From NCBI RefSeq assembly GCF_003864295.1, contig NZ_BDQK01000001.1, forward strand, positions 542,676 to 606,675: a DNA stretch of 64,000 bases, written 5' to 3'. Positions 48,201 to 56,029 of the stretch are shown here, piece after piece; within the stretch, counting starts at the first letter, position 1; every line of letters begins with the position of its first letter. This stretch comes from Aphanothece sacrum FPU1. GTDB taxonomy: Bacteria > Cyanobacteriota > Cyanobacteriia > Cyanobacteriales > Microcystaceae. Made by a program: the position numbers and the translations under genes. Below the pieces are notes generated by a model. That model was not told the DNA's origin, ran no database searches, and saw nothing but the letters and a program-made list of their open reading frames with translations.

Positions 48201-49447
48201 GGTATTTTAACGACAGATAATAACCATCCCAACCCCAATAAAATTGTGCCAACTCTTGACCAAATACCTTGATAAAAAGGAAAACGCCAAAGCATTAACC
48301 AACCACAAATACCTACAGCTAAACCTAATTGAGAAATGCCTACAGGAGTAACGAAAATTGCCCGAATGAGCAAAATTGCCACCGCATAAACCACAATAGC
48401 TCCCGTGAGACTAAAAGGCAACCTATCGAGTCTATTTTCGGTTTCTAGGGTTGGTTGGGGAACGGTTAAAGTAATGAGAGTTGTCCCGATAACACCTGCA
48501 TAAGTTGCTATTAGAGGCATTCCTGGGATAGTCCAACCCCAATGAATATAACTTAACCCCAGATGGTTTATCAGGGGCCAACCAGAGGAGGCGTTTTTAA
48601 AAAGCTTAATAGTCAAGAAACTTAAGGATAAGGCAGCTATAGACATTATTAGCCATCCTAAAGGAGTATGCCAGAGATAAAAGCTATCCATAGCCCAAAA
48701 ATTGACAGTAACTAACAATAAAGTCACTAAACGTAAAGCTTGACTGGTCAACCTAAGATGAGGTTGTTTGTTAGTCCATACACTTGCTGCCCAAAATCCG
48801 AGAGTATATAACCATAAAATTGCATATTGTCCAAGAATAGGGACATTTTGCCAGTTATTCGCGGCAATGACTCCTGAAGAAATCACTACCATGAATATTC
48901 CCAAGAGTAGCAACCAAATGACACTTAATTCGGCCATCAATGATTGCATCATTTGTCCTATCCGAGAGACAGAACGCTGACGGGTAGGAGGTTGTATTCT
49001 TTCCTCTCTCCATTCCCTTGTAGTTTGAGGGGTAATAACTGGAGAAGAAATAGTACAAGTTAAATAGTTTTGAGATATTTTATTAATTTGATTATCAGTT
49101 AAGAGTTCTAATTGCAACCAAGCATCTAAACCGATTAAAAGAGATTCATGAGAAGAATTAACCTTAATTTCTAAGGAAATATCTGTATTTTGATTTATTA
49201 TTTCTAAATCTTGCCAGGTTTGTAATCCTTGTATGAGGTTAGAGGGATTGATACTACTTTGTAATTGTAGATGAAACTGAGGATGTTCTGTGGTTAGATT
49301 AGTTTGTAGTTCAACATCAGTTAATAACCCTAATTGTAGCCAAGTTTCCCATCCTTCTAATAGTTGAGGGAGGGAGGTTATTGATATTTGGAGACGAATT
49401 AAGCGGTTTTGCGGTGTAAGTGGGAAATCATCGGGTTGAAAAGGCAT
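45293..49447 (-). CDS. Giant polytopic membrane protein, DUF2157-like, unknown function
   Basis: The 1384-aa product has no recognised catalytic motif. The first 150 residues hold three similar units (LLEGWETWLQLGLLTDVEL, LIQGLQTWQDLEIINQNTD, LLIGLDAWLQLELLTDNQI), the kind of helical motif seen in DUF2157 proteins. From about 165 onward nearly the whole chain is hydrophobic, with some 35 predicted membrane helices. Residues about 555-625 are a polar insert encoded by in-frame repeats (47590-47766). Such proteins occur across cyanobacteria without a known role; transport or envelope function is a guess. It is convergent with ycf66. Confidence 0.72.
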   Translation of the reverse strand: MPFQPDDFPLTPQNRLIRLQISITSLPQLLEGWETWLQLGLLTDVELQTNLTTEHPQFHLQLQSSINPSNLIQGLQTWQDLEIINQNTDISLEIKVNSSHESLLIGLDAWLQLELLTDNQINKISQNYLTCTISSPVITPQTTREWREERIQPPTRQRSVSRIGQMMQSLMAELSVIWLLLLGIFMVVISSGVIAANNWQNVPILGQYAILWLYTLGFWAASVWTNKQPHLRLTSQALRLVTLLLVTVNFWAMDSFYLWHTPLGWLIMSIAALSLSFLTIKLFKNASSGWPLINHLGLSYIHWGWTIPGMPLIATYAGVIGTTLITLTVPQPTLETENRLDRLPFSLTGAIVVYAVAILLIRAIFVTPVGISQLGLAVGICGWLMLWRFPFYQGIWSRVGTILLGLGWLLSVVKIPLQAIAVSGLAILYLSRRLRQYRLKKDWLLIFVIGLQLQWLFLRLSPLQNIITSIITITDTQSISWTWLSILLLPYLFVHIALINLFSRLGKGSLANFSGQIIALFGIILTALSLVHPLLRTVNLAISTVALVWVTQSSIKRSQELPRNPPSKGRNIHTTGNITPLQTGNVNSLQTDNIDSLQTNNIAPLQTNNIAPLLKGGWGDQQLSNLLGYLTHITGLLSLFSLINLAVPSLDLSVWATILLALMAVEGIFSLKESPDSFWLTVGSKSAWLICLVLGAMAYYLLWFNRFNSPVLALIWLIYPLVFTLIGIKDLKRRILGNWLSVLGLIMMQGLTLFSPETRLIGLGIATVFLFINTKYLSHCLSAAIAIGFTLSLVGTGLKVWQFSITQGLLFPVTIIMILWLLWGKLNTKTNSLAKVYTYAIDGWAITLSSIALVTLTVHSLIVYWGFIDGSQGAIFSLFLLLAMITYRSWNHPTNWSVYAIGWSLELLTVEVLGLTGRSIIALGIANIILGLLTQLLGQWWSKRTQQTNILSSWHILPLLYGGLGTALRWNIWENWTGFSSLGLVLIILGVGRRKQQFKPLLYVAIAGFSLSLYELLLYQVDSLSLGDRFLAMTTLATTIMYGYRLASSWLTDYLNFTTEELNWVAHIHWCLGSLFLGLGTLYPIEVNSWAGLGAGFFLTRYALMQGRYPHPHEVWVYLGILEGSAIAVYSSSLVPTPPFLSHLFEESTGILISLSSLVVYGLPWEQWGWPVRPWRVFAYLLPLGGILTALSPINEITWLVGAICYGILGKLGQNRRLWYLSLLLVDGAIAYRLRYFSVIIPFLYFCLVGLSLLIIVRIEPACDGINSNILRHYLRLLGTGLICFSSLLFYSKTGIIPGFLSLISIFVGLSFQVRAFLFVGTMTFLINGFYQLVILSFMYPLLKWIIGLCLGLIFIWIAASFESRKTQFTRLFYQWINHFETWD
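47590..47766 (-). repeat. In-frame tandem repeats inside the giant membrane-protein gene
   Basis: Units of about 27-30 bp containing TATATTATTAGTTTGAAGGG are repeated five to six times and flanked by GGGGGGTT and CCCCCCTT-type ends, a known style of cyanobacterial intergenic repeat. They encode repeated N(I/V)xxLQTxN residues and keep the frame. The insert lies in a loop between membrane helices, which would tolerate it. Confidence 0.75.
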
Positions 49448-49546
49448 CTTATTAATGAGGATTGTATATAAATTATACTTATTCTCAAAACTAATGATAA
49501 ACTTAGTATTGATTTATAATGTATATTTTTAATGGTAATTTAACCG

Positions 49547-49918
49547 ATGAGTCAAACACCCATTACAGTAACTTACTCCTTAGAAGAAATTTTAGGTCAA
49601 ATCAATCAGAAACTAGATAAACTTCAGGAAGATGTTACCGATATCAAGATTGAAGTCACTGAAATTAAGGGGGAACTAAAAAGAGTTGAAACCGAATTAA
49701 AAGGAGACATAAAAAGAGTTGAAATTGAATTAAAAGGGGAAATCAACAGAGTTGAAACTGAATTAAAAGGAGAAATTAAAACATTAGATGCAAAAGTTGA
49801 CGGCATTGGTAAACGCTTAGATACACAAGAATTTATTAATCGTTCTGTTGTCGTTGGTTTTGTATTAGCAATTGGAGCAGGTATAGTTAAGTTATTTGTT
49901 CCTAATTTCCCTAATTAA
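49547..49918 (+). CDS. Small coiled-coil protein with C-terminal membrane helix
   Basis: I recognise no named family. The 123-aa protein has a central coiled coil (about 12-95) with near-identical 11-residue units (RVETELKGDIK, RVEIELKGEIN, RVETELKGEIK), and a C-terminal membrane helix (about 100-118, VVVGFVLAIGAGIVKLF). It resembles the DUF1640/CCDC90-like tail-anchored coils common in cyanobacteria and bacteria. The ATG at 49547 has no strong ribosome site. Role unknown. Confidence 0.7.
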   Translation: MSQTPITVTYSLEEILGQINQKLDKLQEDVTDIKIEVTEIKGELKRVETELKGDIKRVEIELKGEINRVETELKGEIKTLDAKVDGIGKRLDTQEFINRSVVVGFVLAIGAGIVKLFVPNFPN

Positions 49919-49973
49919 TTTGACAATTTTATGGTTTTATAATTCCTGAATAAGTCTGGAAGAATTGGAGAAC

Positions 49974-50092
49974 GTTACTAGGAGTGGAGTTACGCACTCA
50001 GAACCGAAAACAGCGATTTTACGTCATTGCGAGCGGTAGCGAAGCAATCTCAAACCCTGATTATTTCGTTACAGTGCGTAACTCCTAGTTAC
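49974..50092. repeat. MITE-like inverted-repeat element
   Basis: Left end GTTACTAGGAGTGGAGTTACG and right end GCGTAACTCCTAGTTAC pair over 20 bp, with a 5-bp extra TGGAG on the left. The 119-bp element is non-coding and contains GTCATTGCGAGCGGTAGCGA, a stretch met in other bacterial dispersed repeats. It ends 34 bp before the shortened exosortase gene. Confidence 0.7.
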
Positions 50093-50126
50093 ATTTTTTT
50101 GCATCTTAAACTTAATTTAATATTTA

Positions 50127-50735
50127 TTGCTCTTGCTTCGGGGAATGTATAAATGGTGTAGTTCACCATTTATATTTGCTGTTGGGTTAAGTTTAATCGC
50201 ATCTGGGCTGAAAGGAATTAGGTTATATTGGCGAGAATTGACCATTTTATTCTTCCTAGGAATGCCTGTTGTAATCGCCTCATGGCTAAAATTTGACCCA
50301 TCTTCTATAGCTGCTCAATTTTCTACTTTCATTCTTTGGTGTATAAATTTAAATCCTGTTCGTGAGGGAGTTTATATTCATTTATCAACAGGGTCGGTAG
50401 AGGTTAATAAAGGCTGCTCAGGATTAGAGGCTATGACTTATCTTTTAGGAATATCGGTTATTATGCTGATAATGTTTCCTTTGAAACGAATTTACAATAT
50501 TATAGTGCCGATTGTGGCTATCAGCTTGGGATTTATGGTTAATGGATTTCGGATAGTATTATTAACTTTATTGGTAGCTTCAAATAAAATGGAAGCTTTT
50601 AAATACTGGCATGAAGGGGAAGGCTCATTAATAGTTGGAATGGTAGCCATAGGATTTTTTTTAGTATTTTACTTTTTGTTGATTCGATTTTCAGATGTAG
50701 AAGAATTGGAGGATGCCGACACTCAAAAGTATTAA
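50127..50735 (+). CDS. Cyanoexosortase, N-terminally short (possible pseudogene)
   Basis: Exosortases are polytopic membrane proteases that process PEP-CTERM or related C-terminal sorting signals on exported proteins. The catalytic triad is present: Cys97 in NKGCSGLEAM, Arg142 in NGFRIVLLT and His162 in YWHEGEGS. Cyanobacterial members are usually about 260-300 aa; this product is at most 202 aa and lacks the first one or two membrane helices. A stop (TAA at 50118) closes the frame upstream, and an inverted-repeat element ends 34 bp away. The start is TTG 50127 or ATG 50145. Activity is doubtful because of the missing helices. No system-associated partner gene lies next to it. Confidence 0.75.
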   Translation: MLLLRGMYKWCSSPFIFAVGLSLIASGLKGIRLYWRELTILFFLGMPVVIASWLKFDPSSIAAQFSTFILWCINLNPVREGVYIHLSTGSVEVNKGCSGLEAMTYLLGISVIMLIMFPLKRIYNIIVPIVAISLGFMVNGFRIVLLTLLVASNKMEAFKYWHEGEGSLIVGMVAIGFFLVFYFLLIRFSDVEELEDADTQKY

Positions 50736-50828
50736 AATATAAATTATTGGCTGTATTATCTTTCAATTCTGATGAATAAGCTAGAAAAATTTTAATAATT
50801 TGAATCCCCGAACTCATGAATAATCCTC

Positions 50829-51035
50829 TTAATATATACTAATTTTATTATTCCCTATTCCATTATACACTTCATCTGCGGAAATTGTCGCCCTTCCATC
50901 GGTGCGTTTTCGCTGTATTTCTAATAAGTTTTGCTTGAAAGTTTCTTTGACTTCCTTTCCCTGATCAGGATCGCCAAAATATTGATCTAGAGTTTCATCT
51001 GAATCGCACTTAAATTTAATGAGTAACTTAAATCA
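50829..51035 (-). pseudogene. Unidentified gene fragment on the minus strand
   Basis: The frame stays open for about 65 codons with natural-looking composition (for example KEVKETFKQNLLEIQRKRTD and ATISADEVYNGIG) and ends in a TAA, but there is no start codon; upstream it hits a TGA at the edge of the heptamer repeats. It is probably the 3' end of a lost gene. I cannot assign a family. With the repeats at 51034-51171 it fills the gap after the exosortase. Confidence 0.45.
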
Positions 51036-51171
51036 TGAATTATAATTCATGATTTATAATTCATAATTCATAATTCATAATTCATAATTCATAATTCATA
51101 ATTCATAATTCATAATTCATAATTCATGATTCATGATTTATAATTCATAATTCATAATTCATAATTCATAA
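51034..51171. repeat. Heptamer tandem repeat (AATTCAT), interrupted
   Basis: About 19 units of the AATTCAT family with some TGATTTA and TGATTCA variants. The right end runs into dusA and provides its TGA stop codon (51166-51168). The unit is identical to that at 28748-28849 and 55993-56027. Confidence 0.9.
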
Positions 51172-52140
51172 TTTAATTTGAGCTAAAGCTTGAGCAATAA
51201 CATCTGCACCTGCACCCGCTAAATTAGAATTTTCACCAATATATTTTTTCCAAGCTTTCGTACCTGAAACTCCAAAAAAAAACGTTAACATATGACGACT
51301 AATAGCATGAAGTTTTACCCCCTTATTTGTCCAATAATCAATGTAAGGTAACATTCCTTCAATAACTTCATGACGAGTTGGTGGCGTAACATTTTCCCCA
51401 TAAATATCTCGATCAACTGTTGCCAATAAATAAGGATTATCATAAGCTGCTCGACCAATCATAACCCCATCCACAAATTGTAATTGTTCTTGCACTTGAT
51501 CTAAAGTAATAATTCCCCCATTAATTTCAATAAATAAATGAGGAAACTCTTGCTTAAGACGATAAACATCTTGATAGCGTAACGGAGGAATAGTGCGATT
51601 ATCTTTAGGACTTAAACCCTGTAACCAAGCTTTGCGAGCGTGTACCGTAAATCGTTCACATCCTGCCTCTGAAACAATGCGAACAAACTCCGCCATATCT
51701 TCATAAAGATCGCGTTCATCAATGCCAATACGATGTTTAATACTAATAGGAATATTGACGGATTTTTGCATCGTTTCTACACAACGAGCAACTAACTCCG
51801 GTTGAGCCATTAAACAGGCCCCAAAATTGCCATTTTGAACCCGATCGCTCGGACAACCCACATTAAGATTAACCTCATCATAACCCCAATCTTCCGCAAT
51901 TTTGGCACATTCAGCCAAGAGAGTGGGATTATCACCCCCTAATTGTAAAGCCAGAGGTTTTTCTTCAGGAGAGAAATCTAATAACTTAGAGCGATCGCCA
52001 TAATGAATAGCCGCCGTAACAATCATTTCCGTGTAAAGTAGAGTACGACGGGTAATCTGACGCATAAAATAACGAAAATGACGATCAGTACGATCCATCA
52101 TCGGTGCGACACTCAAAGGATAAAAAAAATTAACAGACAT
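51166..52140 (-). CDS. dusA: tRNA-dihydrouridine(20/20a) synthase DusA
   Basis: DusA is an FMN enzyme that reduces uridine 20/20a in the tRNA D-loop. The 324-aa protein has the opening YPLSVAPMMDRTDRHFRYF, typical of DusA, the catalytic cysteine region NLNVGCPSDRVQNGNFGACLM, KHRIGID, FTVHARKAWLQGLSPK and the flavin phosphate site INGGI...GVMIGRAAYDNP. The start is taken as ATG 52140; an ATG 6 nt earlier is equally possible, and neither has a good ribosome site. The stop codon lies in a heptamer repeat array, so the last residue and stop are repeat-derived. Confidence 0.95.
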   Translation of the reverse strand: MSVNFFYPLSVAPMMDRTDRHFRYFMRQITRRTLLYTEMIVTAAIHYGDRSKLLDFSPEEKPLALQLGGDNPTLLAECAKIAEDWGYDEVNLNVGCPSDRVQNGNFGACLMAQPELVARCVETMQKSVNIPISIKHRIGIDERDLYEDMAEFVRIVSEAGCERFTVHARKAWLQGLSPKDNRTIPPLRYQDVYRLKQEFPHLFIEINGGIITLDQVQEQLQFVDGVMIGRAAYDNPYLLATVDRDIYGENVTPPTRHEVIEGMLPYIDYWTNKGVKLHAISRHMLTFFFGVSGTKAWKKYIGENSNLAGAGADVIAQALAQIKL

Positions 52141-52334
52141 GAGCATTAACAATTAAGCGATACAATCAACAATAGGGGTTAGTCTTTCACGTTGCTATAG
52201 GACTACGCATTAAGGTTAGGATATTGGTAAAAGTAGCAACCCTTTTTGCCGTCCACTTTTGCCTTTTGCTTGACCCGTTAGCGGGATGGGTGGCCCTAGA
52301 AAAATAAAGCATCTTTAGCTCCTCATTTTGTCTT

Positions 52335-52721
52335 ATGTCTACCATTGATCAACTCGAACCTGCCGGAAAGGCTGATGTGGTTGTTTATCAACCCTACTAT
52401 CATAAAGACAAACATAAAATCCTACCCTATGCACTGACTTTATATGGTCAGGGTTATCTGGAAGGAAAACGTGAGATCGAAGGCAGTCAAGGCATTCCCT
52501 TTGTTGCTTCCTGGTATGTGTCTAAGTTACCCTCTGAGTTAACCCGTTGTCGCATGCAATTTGAAGGACAAGCAGACTTAAGCTATGAGATCACCATTCT
52601 CAATGCTGAGTTTATTGACTATCTTATCGAAGCGATCAAAATCTTTCGACAAATTCAATCCGTCGATTTTCCTCAAGGATTCTACCGTAAATTATTACGC
52701 TTTGAAGAATCTGCCTCTTAA
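52335..52721 (+). CDS. ebsA: Type IV pilus biogenesis protein EbsA
   Basis: EbsA is a cyanobacterial protein needed for type IV pilus assembly and for biofilm self-suppression in Synechococcus elongatus. The 128-aa product shows the family features YQPYYHKDKHKILPYALTLY, LEGKREIEGSQGIPFVASW and YEITILNAEFIDYLIEAI. It lies 30 nt before the phosphotransacetylase-like gene, and this pairing is common in cyanobacteria. Together with pilMNOQ (15601-20493) and a sigF-type gene (58017) it points to a pilus-linked function. Identification rests on remembered family resemblance. Confidence 0.75.
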   Translation: MSTIDQLEPAGKADVVVYQPYYHKDKHKILPYALTLYGQGYLEGKREIEGSQGIPFVASWYVSKLPSELTRCRMQFEGQADLSYEITILNAEFIDYLIEAIKIFRQIQSVDFPQGFYRKLLRFEESAS

Positions 52722-52751
52722 GAAATCGAACCACAAATAAGGAATAACCCC

Positions 52752-53822
52752 GTGGCACAATCAGCTAAATATTTACTCATCGGTTCCATAGAAGCCTATA
52801 GTGGTAAGTCAGGAACCATCTTGGGACTTGCCCACCAGTTACAACAAAAAGGCTTCTGTGTGGCCTATGCTAAACCAGTAGGAACCTATCTAACCCCAAA
52901 TACGCCTCACGAGGGGGAAGCTGATGTCTCCTTTATTAGTCAATCTTTAAAATTAGCACCAACTCAGGTAGCTTCCCCCTTAGTGTTTCTCTCCTCTGAC
53001 ACCGTTAAAAAACGTCTTCAAGGAGAAGATACCACAGATTATACTAAGAAATTAAAAGATACTTTTAGGCAAATATCAGCTAATATTATCATTCTAGAGG
53101 GGGCAGGAACCCTCGCAGAAGGGTGTTTATTTGACTTATCAGTCCCTAAAATTGCCCAAACTCTCCAAGCTTCTATCTTATTAGTCGCCCGTTATCATTC
53201 TCCCTTAGTTGTAGATAATTTGTTACAGGCTAAAGAGCAACTCGGCGATCGCTTAGGAGGTGTGGTCATCAATGGTATTCCCCTTAATGAGTTAGAAGAA
53301 ACTCAAACCTTGATTAAACCCTATCTAGAAAGCCAAGGAATCGAAGTTTTAGGGATGTTACCCTCTAACATTTTACTGCGTAGTGTCAGCGTCAGAGAAA
53401 TTGCTCAACAATTAGGGGCCGAAGTTTTATGTCGTAAAGATCGTCTAGATTTAATGGTAGAAAGTCTCACCATTGGAGCCATGAATGTTAATTCTGCTTT
53501 AGAATATTTTCGTCAGGGACGAAATAAAGCTGTTGTTACAGGGGGCGATCGCACAGATTTACAATTGGCAGCCTTAGAAACTTCCACCAGTTGTCTGATC
53601 CTCACAGGACACATGGCCCCTCAACCCTTAATTATTAGTCGGGCCGAAGATTTAGAAGTCCCTATTTTGTCCGTCAATCTTGATACATTAGGAACCGTAG
53701 AAATTGTAGATCGAGCGTTCGGTACAGTAAGACTGCAAGAACAAATTAAGATCGATTGTATTCAAGAATTGATGACAGAACATTTTGATTTTGAGCGGTT
53801 ACTAGAAAAATTAGGGCTTTAG
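52752..53822 (+). CDS. Phosphotransacetylase-family protein (P-loop plus DRTGG domain)
   Basis: The 356-aa protein has a BioD-like P-loop domain (about 1-200, [12 protein letters not shown] with the phosphate-binding loop and IILEGAGTL) and a DRTGG domain (about 215-330, [15 protein letters not shown]). This matches the N-terminal two-thirds of long-type phosphate acetyltransferases, but the catalytic PTA_PTB domain is absent, so it is probably regulatory or a different enzyme. The GTG start (52752) follows AAGGAA. It is in an operon with ebsA. Confidence 0.85.
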   Translation: MAQSAKYLLIGSIEAYSGKSGTILGLAHQLQQKGFCVAYAKPVGTYLTPNTPHEGEADVSFISQSLKLAPTQVASPLVFLSSDTVKKRLQGEDTTDYTKKLKDTFRQISANIIILEGAGTLAEGCLFDLSVPKIAQTLQASILLVARYHSPLVVDNLLQAKEQLGDRLGGVVINGIPLNELEETQTLIKPYLESQGIEVLGMLPSNILLRSVSVREIAQQLGAEVLCRKDRLDLMVESLTIGAMNVNSALEYFRQGRNKAVVTGGDRTDLQLAALETSTSCLILTGHMAPQPLIISRAEDLEVPILSVNLDTLGTVEIVDRAFGTVRLQEQIKIDCIQELMTEHFDFERLLEKLGL

Positions 53823-53866
53823 CTCAGGGAATCAGGGTTATTTCCTTCTAGACAAATGCTCATTTT

Positions 53867-54043
53867 ATAGGGGCAGGTTTTTGTAGGGGCGGGTTTTTGT
53901 AGAGGCGGGTTTTTTACAGCAGTTATGATGGTCACAAAAAAGTTAAATAAACCCGCCCCTATTACATGATGTTCACAAAGAAGTTAAATAAACCCGCCCC
54001 TATTACATGATGCTCACAAAAAAGTTAAATAAACCCGCCCTGC
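53867..54043. repeat. GC-rich palindromic repeat, tandem compound copy
   Basis: Three left arms (GGGGCAGGTTT, GGGGCGGGTTT, GAGGCGGGTTT) are followed by three tandem right-arm units of about 45 bp (each AAGTTAAATAAACCCGCCC). It occupies most of the gap between convergent genes, where no gene is visible. The spacing of right arms gives a superficial CRISPR look but the intervals are near-identical. Confidence 0.8.
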
Positions 54044-54087
54044 CTTAGCTCAACAAGGAGGGTAAAATTCCCCTCCCTAGTTCAAGA

Positions 54088-55080
54088 CTAACGAAACATA
54101 CTACTAACGGAAGTATCTTCGTGAATGCGCCAAATAGCTTCCCCAATTAAATTGGCTACAGAAAGCACTTTTAACTGTTTAAAGTGATGTTTTTCAGAAA
54201 CTGGAATGGTATTAGTGACGATCACTTCTTCAAACATTCCACTAGATAAACGAGAGATGGCTGGTTCCGAAAATACCGCATGAGTAGCACAAGCATATAC
54301 TTGTCGGGCCCCTTCTTCTCTTAAGAGTCTAGCTCCTTCTGTAATGGTTCCAGCCGTATCAATCATGTCATCGACTAAAACAGCCGTTTTCCCTTTAACA
54401 TCCCCAATTAAATTCAGCACTTGGGCCACATTATGGCTTTGACGGCGTTTATCAATAATTGCTAAAGGAGCTTCATTTAATTTTTTGGCGAACGATCTCG
54501 CTCGAGCAACTCCTCCCACATCAGGGGAAACTACCACCAGATCAGATAAGTTTTTACTGGCTAAATAGTCCTGTAATACTGGTGATCCGTAAACATGATC
54601 AAAAGGGATGTCAAAATAGCCTTGAATTTGGGCGGAATGCAAATCCATTGCTAGTACCCGTTGGGCCCCCGCTTCGGTGATTAAATTAGCCACCAGTTTC
54701 GCAGTAATTGATTCTCGTCCCGCCGTTTTGCGATCAGCCCGCGCATAACCGTAATAAGGCACAACGGCGGTAATTTGCCTTGCGGATGCTCGACGACAAG
54801 CATCGATCATAATCAACAATTCCATTAAATGATCGTTGACTGGATGACAGCAAGGTTGGATCAGATAAACATCACAGCCACGGATCGATTCTTGAATTTG
54901 AATGTACAATTCTCCATCGGCAAACTGTTTGCGAACCATTGGCCCGATATCCATCCCTAAATAACGGGCGACTTCCTTGGCTAGAGGAATATTAGCTGAT
55001 CCCGAAAAAAGACTTAGGCGGTTATTCTCCGACAAAGCTGGTATCATCGATTGTGGCGTTAATATAGGAGTGTAGCTCAC
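54088..55080 (-). CDS. prs: Ribose-phosphate pyrophosphokinase
   Basis: This enzyme makes PRPP from ribose 5-phosphate and ATP for nucleotide, histidine and tryptophan synthesis. The 330-aa protein has LFSGSANIPLAKEVARYLG, the flexible-loop YARADRKTAGRESITAKLV, and the PRPP-binding site AVLVDDMIDTAGTITEGA. The GTG start at 55080 gives a slight N-terminal extension; ATG 55047 is an alternative. It is alone and divergent from bioD. Confidence 0.95.
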   Translation of the reverse strand: MSYTPILTPQSMIPALSENNRLSLFSGSANIPLAKEVARYLGMDIGPMVRKQFADGELYIQIQESIRGCDVYLIQPCCHPVNDHLMELLIMIDACRRASARQITAVVPYYGYARADRKTAGRESITAKLVANLITEAGAQRVLAMDLHSAQIQGYFDIPFDHVYGSPVLQDYLASKNLSDLVVVSPDVGGVARARSFAKKLNEAPLAIIDKRRQSHNVAQVLNLIGDVKGKTAVLVDDMIDTAGTITEGARLLREEGARQVYACATHAVFSEPAISRLSSGMFEEVIVTNTIPVSEKHHFKQLKVLSVANLIGEAIWRIHEDTSVSSMFR

Positions 55081-55200
55081 GGCAGATTCTTGACCCTCAA
55101 CTCATGGCAACTCTAATCATCTCAGGTTTTTTGATTGTCTGAGCAGATTTTCTTCCTTTCTTGATCATATCGAAATTAGCTTTTAATTCTATCGCCAAAA

Positions 55201-55875
55201 ATGAAAACTTTATGTATTGTGGGAACGGATACGGAAGTCGGTAAAACTGTCTTAACGACTGCGATCGCTGCTTATTCTCAAGTTTATTACCCTCAAAGGT
55301 CTGTCGGTATCATGAAACTACTTCAAACTGGAGTCGGCGATCGCGAACATTATCAACAGATGTTTGGATCTTATGCTTCTATAGAAGTGGTGGCCCCTCT
55401 GGTTTTTTCTACTCCTGTTGCTCCTCCTATTGCTGCCGAGCGAGAAGAACTTCCGATCCCTCTGGCTCAAGTCTGGCAAGCTTTATGTTCTCTCCAACAA
55501 ACTAAGGATTTAGTATTAGTAGAAGGGTTAGGGGGTTTAGGATCTCCGGTAACTTGGGAGTTGACAGTGGCTGATATCGCCGGAGAATGGCGTTTACCAA
55601 CGGTTTTGGTGGTTCCGGTCAAGTTAGGGGCGATCGCTCAAGCAGTGGCTAATGTGGCTTTAGCTCGTCAAACTAAAGTTAATCTTAAAGGAATCATCCT
55701 CAGTTGTATTAATCCTATCTCAGATCAAGAGTTAGTTGATTGGGCCCCAAAAGAATTAATTCAATCTTTAACTTATGTTCCTGTTGTGGGAATTTTACCT
55801 TATCTACAAGATTTACTGGATGTTAATAAATTAGCTCATATTACTTCTAATTTAGATCTAGAAATGTTATTTTAA
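55201..55875 (+). CDS. bioD: Dethiobiotin synthetase
   Basis: BioD forms the ureido ring of dethiobiotin from 7,8-diaminononanoate, CO2 and ATP. The 224-aa protein has the P-loop GTDTEVGKTVLTTAIAA, the substrate Lys in MKLLQTGVGDREHY and VLVEGLGGLGSPVT, all typical. A cyanobacterial peculiarity is VVPVKLGAIAQAVANVALAR near residue 140. No other biotin gene is adjacent. Confidence 0.93.
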   Translation: MKTLCIVGTDTEVGKTVLTTAIAAYSQVYYPQRSVGIMKLLQTGVGDREHYQQMFGSYASIEVVAPLVFSTPVAPPIAAEREELPIPLAQVWQALCSLQQTKDLVLVEGLGGLGSPVTWELTVADIAGEWRLPTVLVVPVKLGAIAQAVANVALARQTKVNLKGIILSCINPISDQELVDWAPKELIQSLTYVPVVGILPYLQDLLDVNKLAHITSNLDLEMLF

Positions 55876-55992
55876 TTGATAATAGAACGTTTATATAGCG
55901 TTTCTTTGACTTATGAGGTACACTCTATTTATCATCTATTGCCTATTGCCTAAAACTAGAAAATTTTGTACCTCACGAGTATGAGAATTGCT

Positions 55993-56027
55993 ATAATTCA
56001 TAATTCATAATTCATAATTCATAATTC
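55993..56027. repeat. Heptamer tandem repeat (ATAATTC), 5 units
   Basis: Five perfect units end 2 nt before the argS ATG, replacing a normal ribosome site. It is the same unit and relation to a start codon as at 28748-28849. Confidence 0.9.
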
Positions 56028-56029
56028 TT

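Noticed and set aside
53867-54043. CRISPR-like array
   Set aside because: The intervals between repeated GC-rich arms are nearly identical in sequence, so they are not spacers, and no cas gene is nearby.
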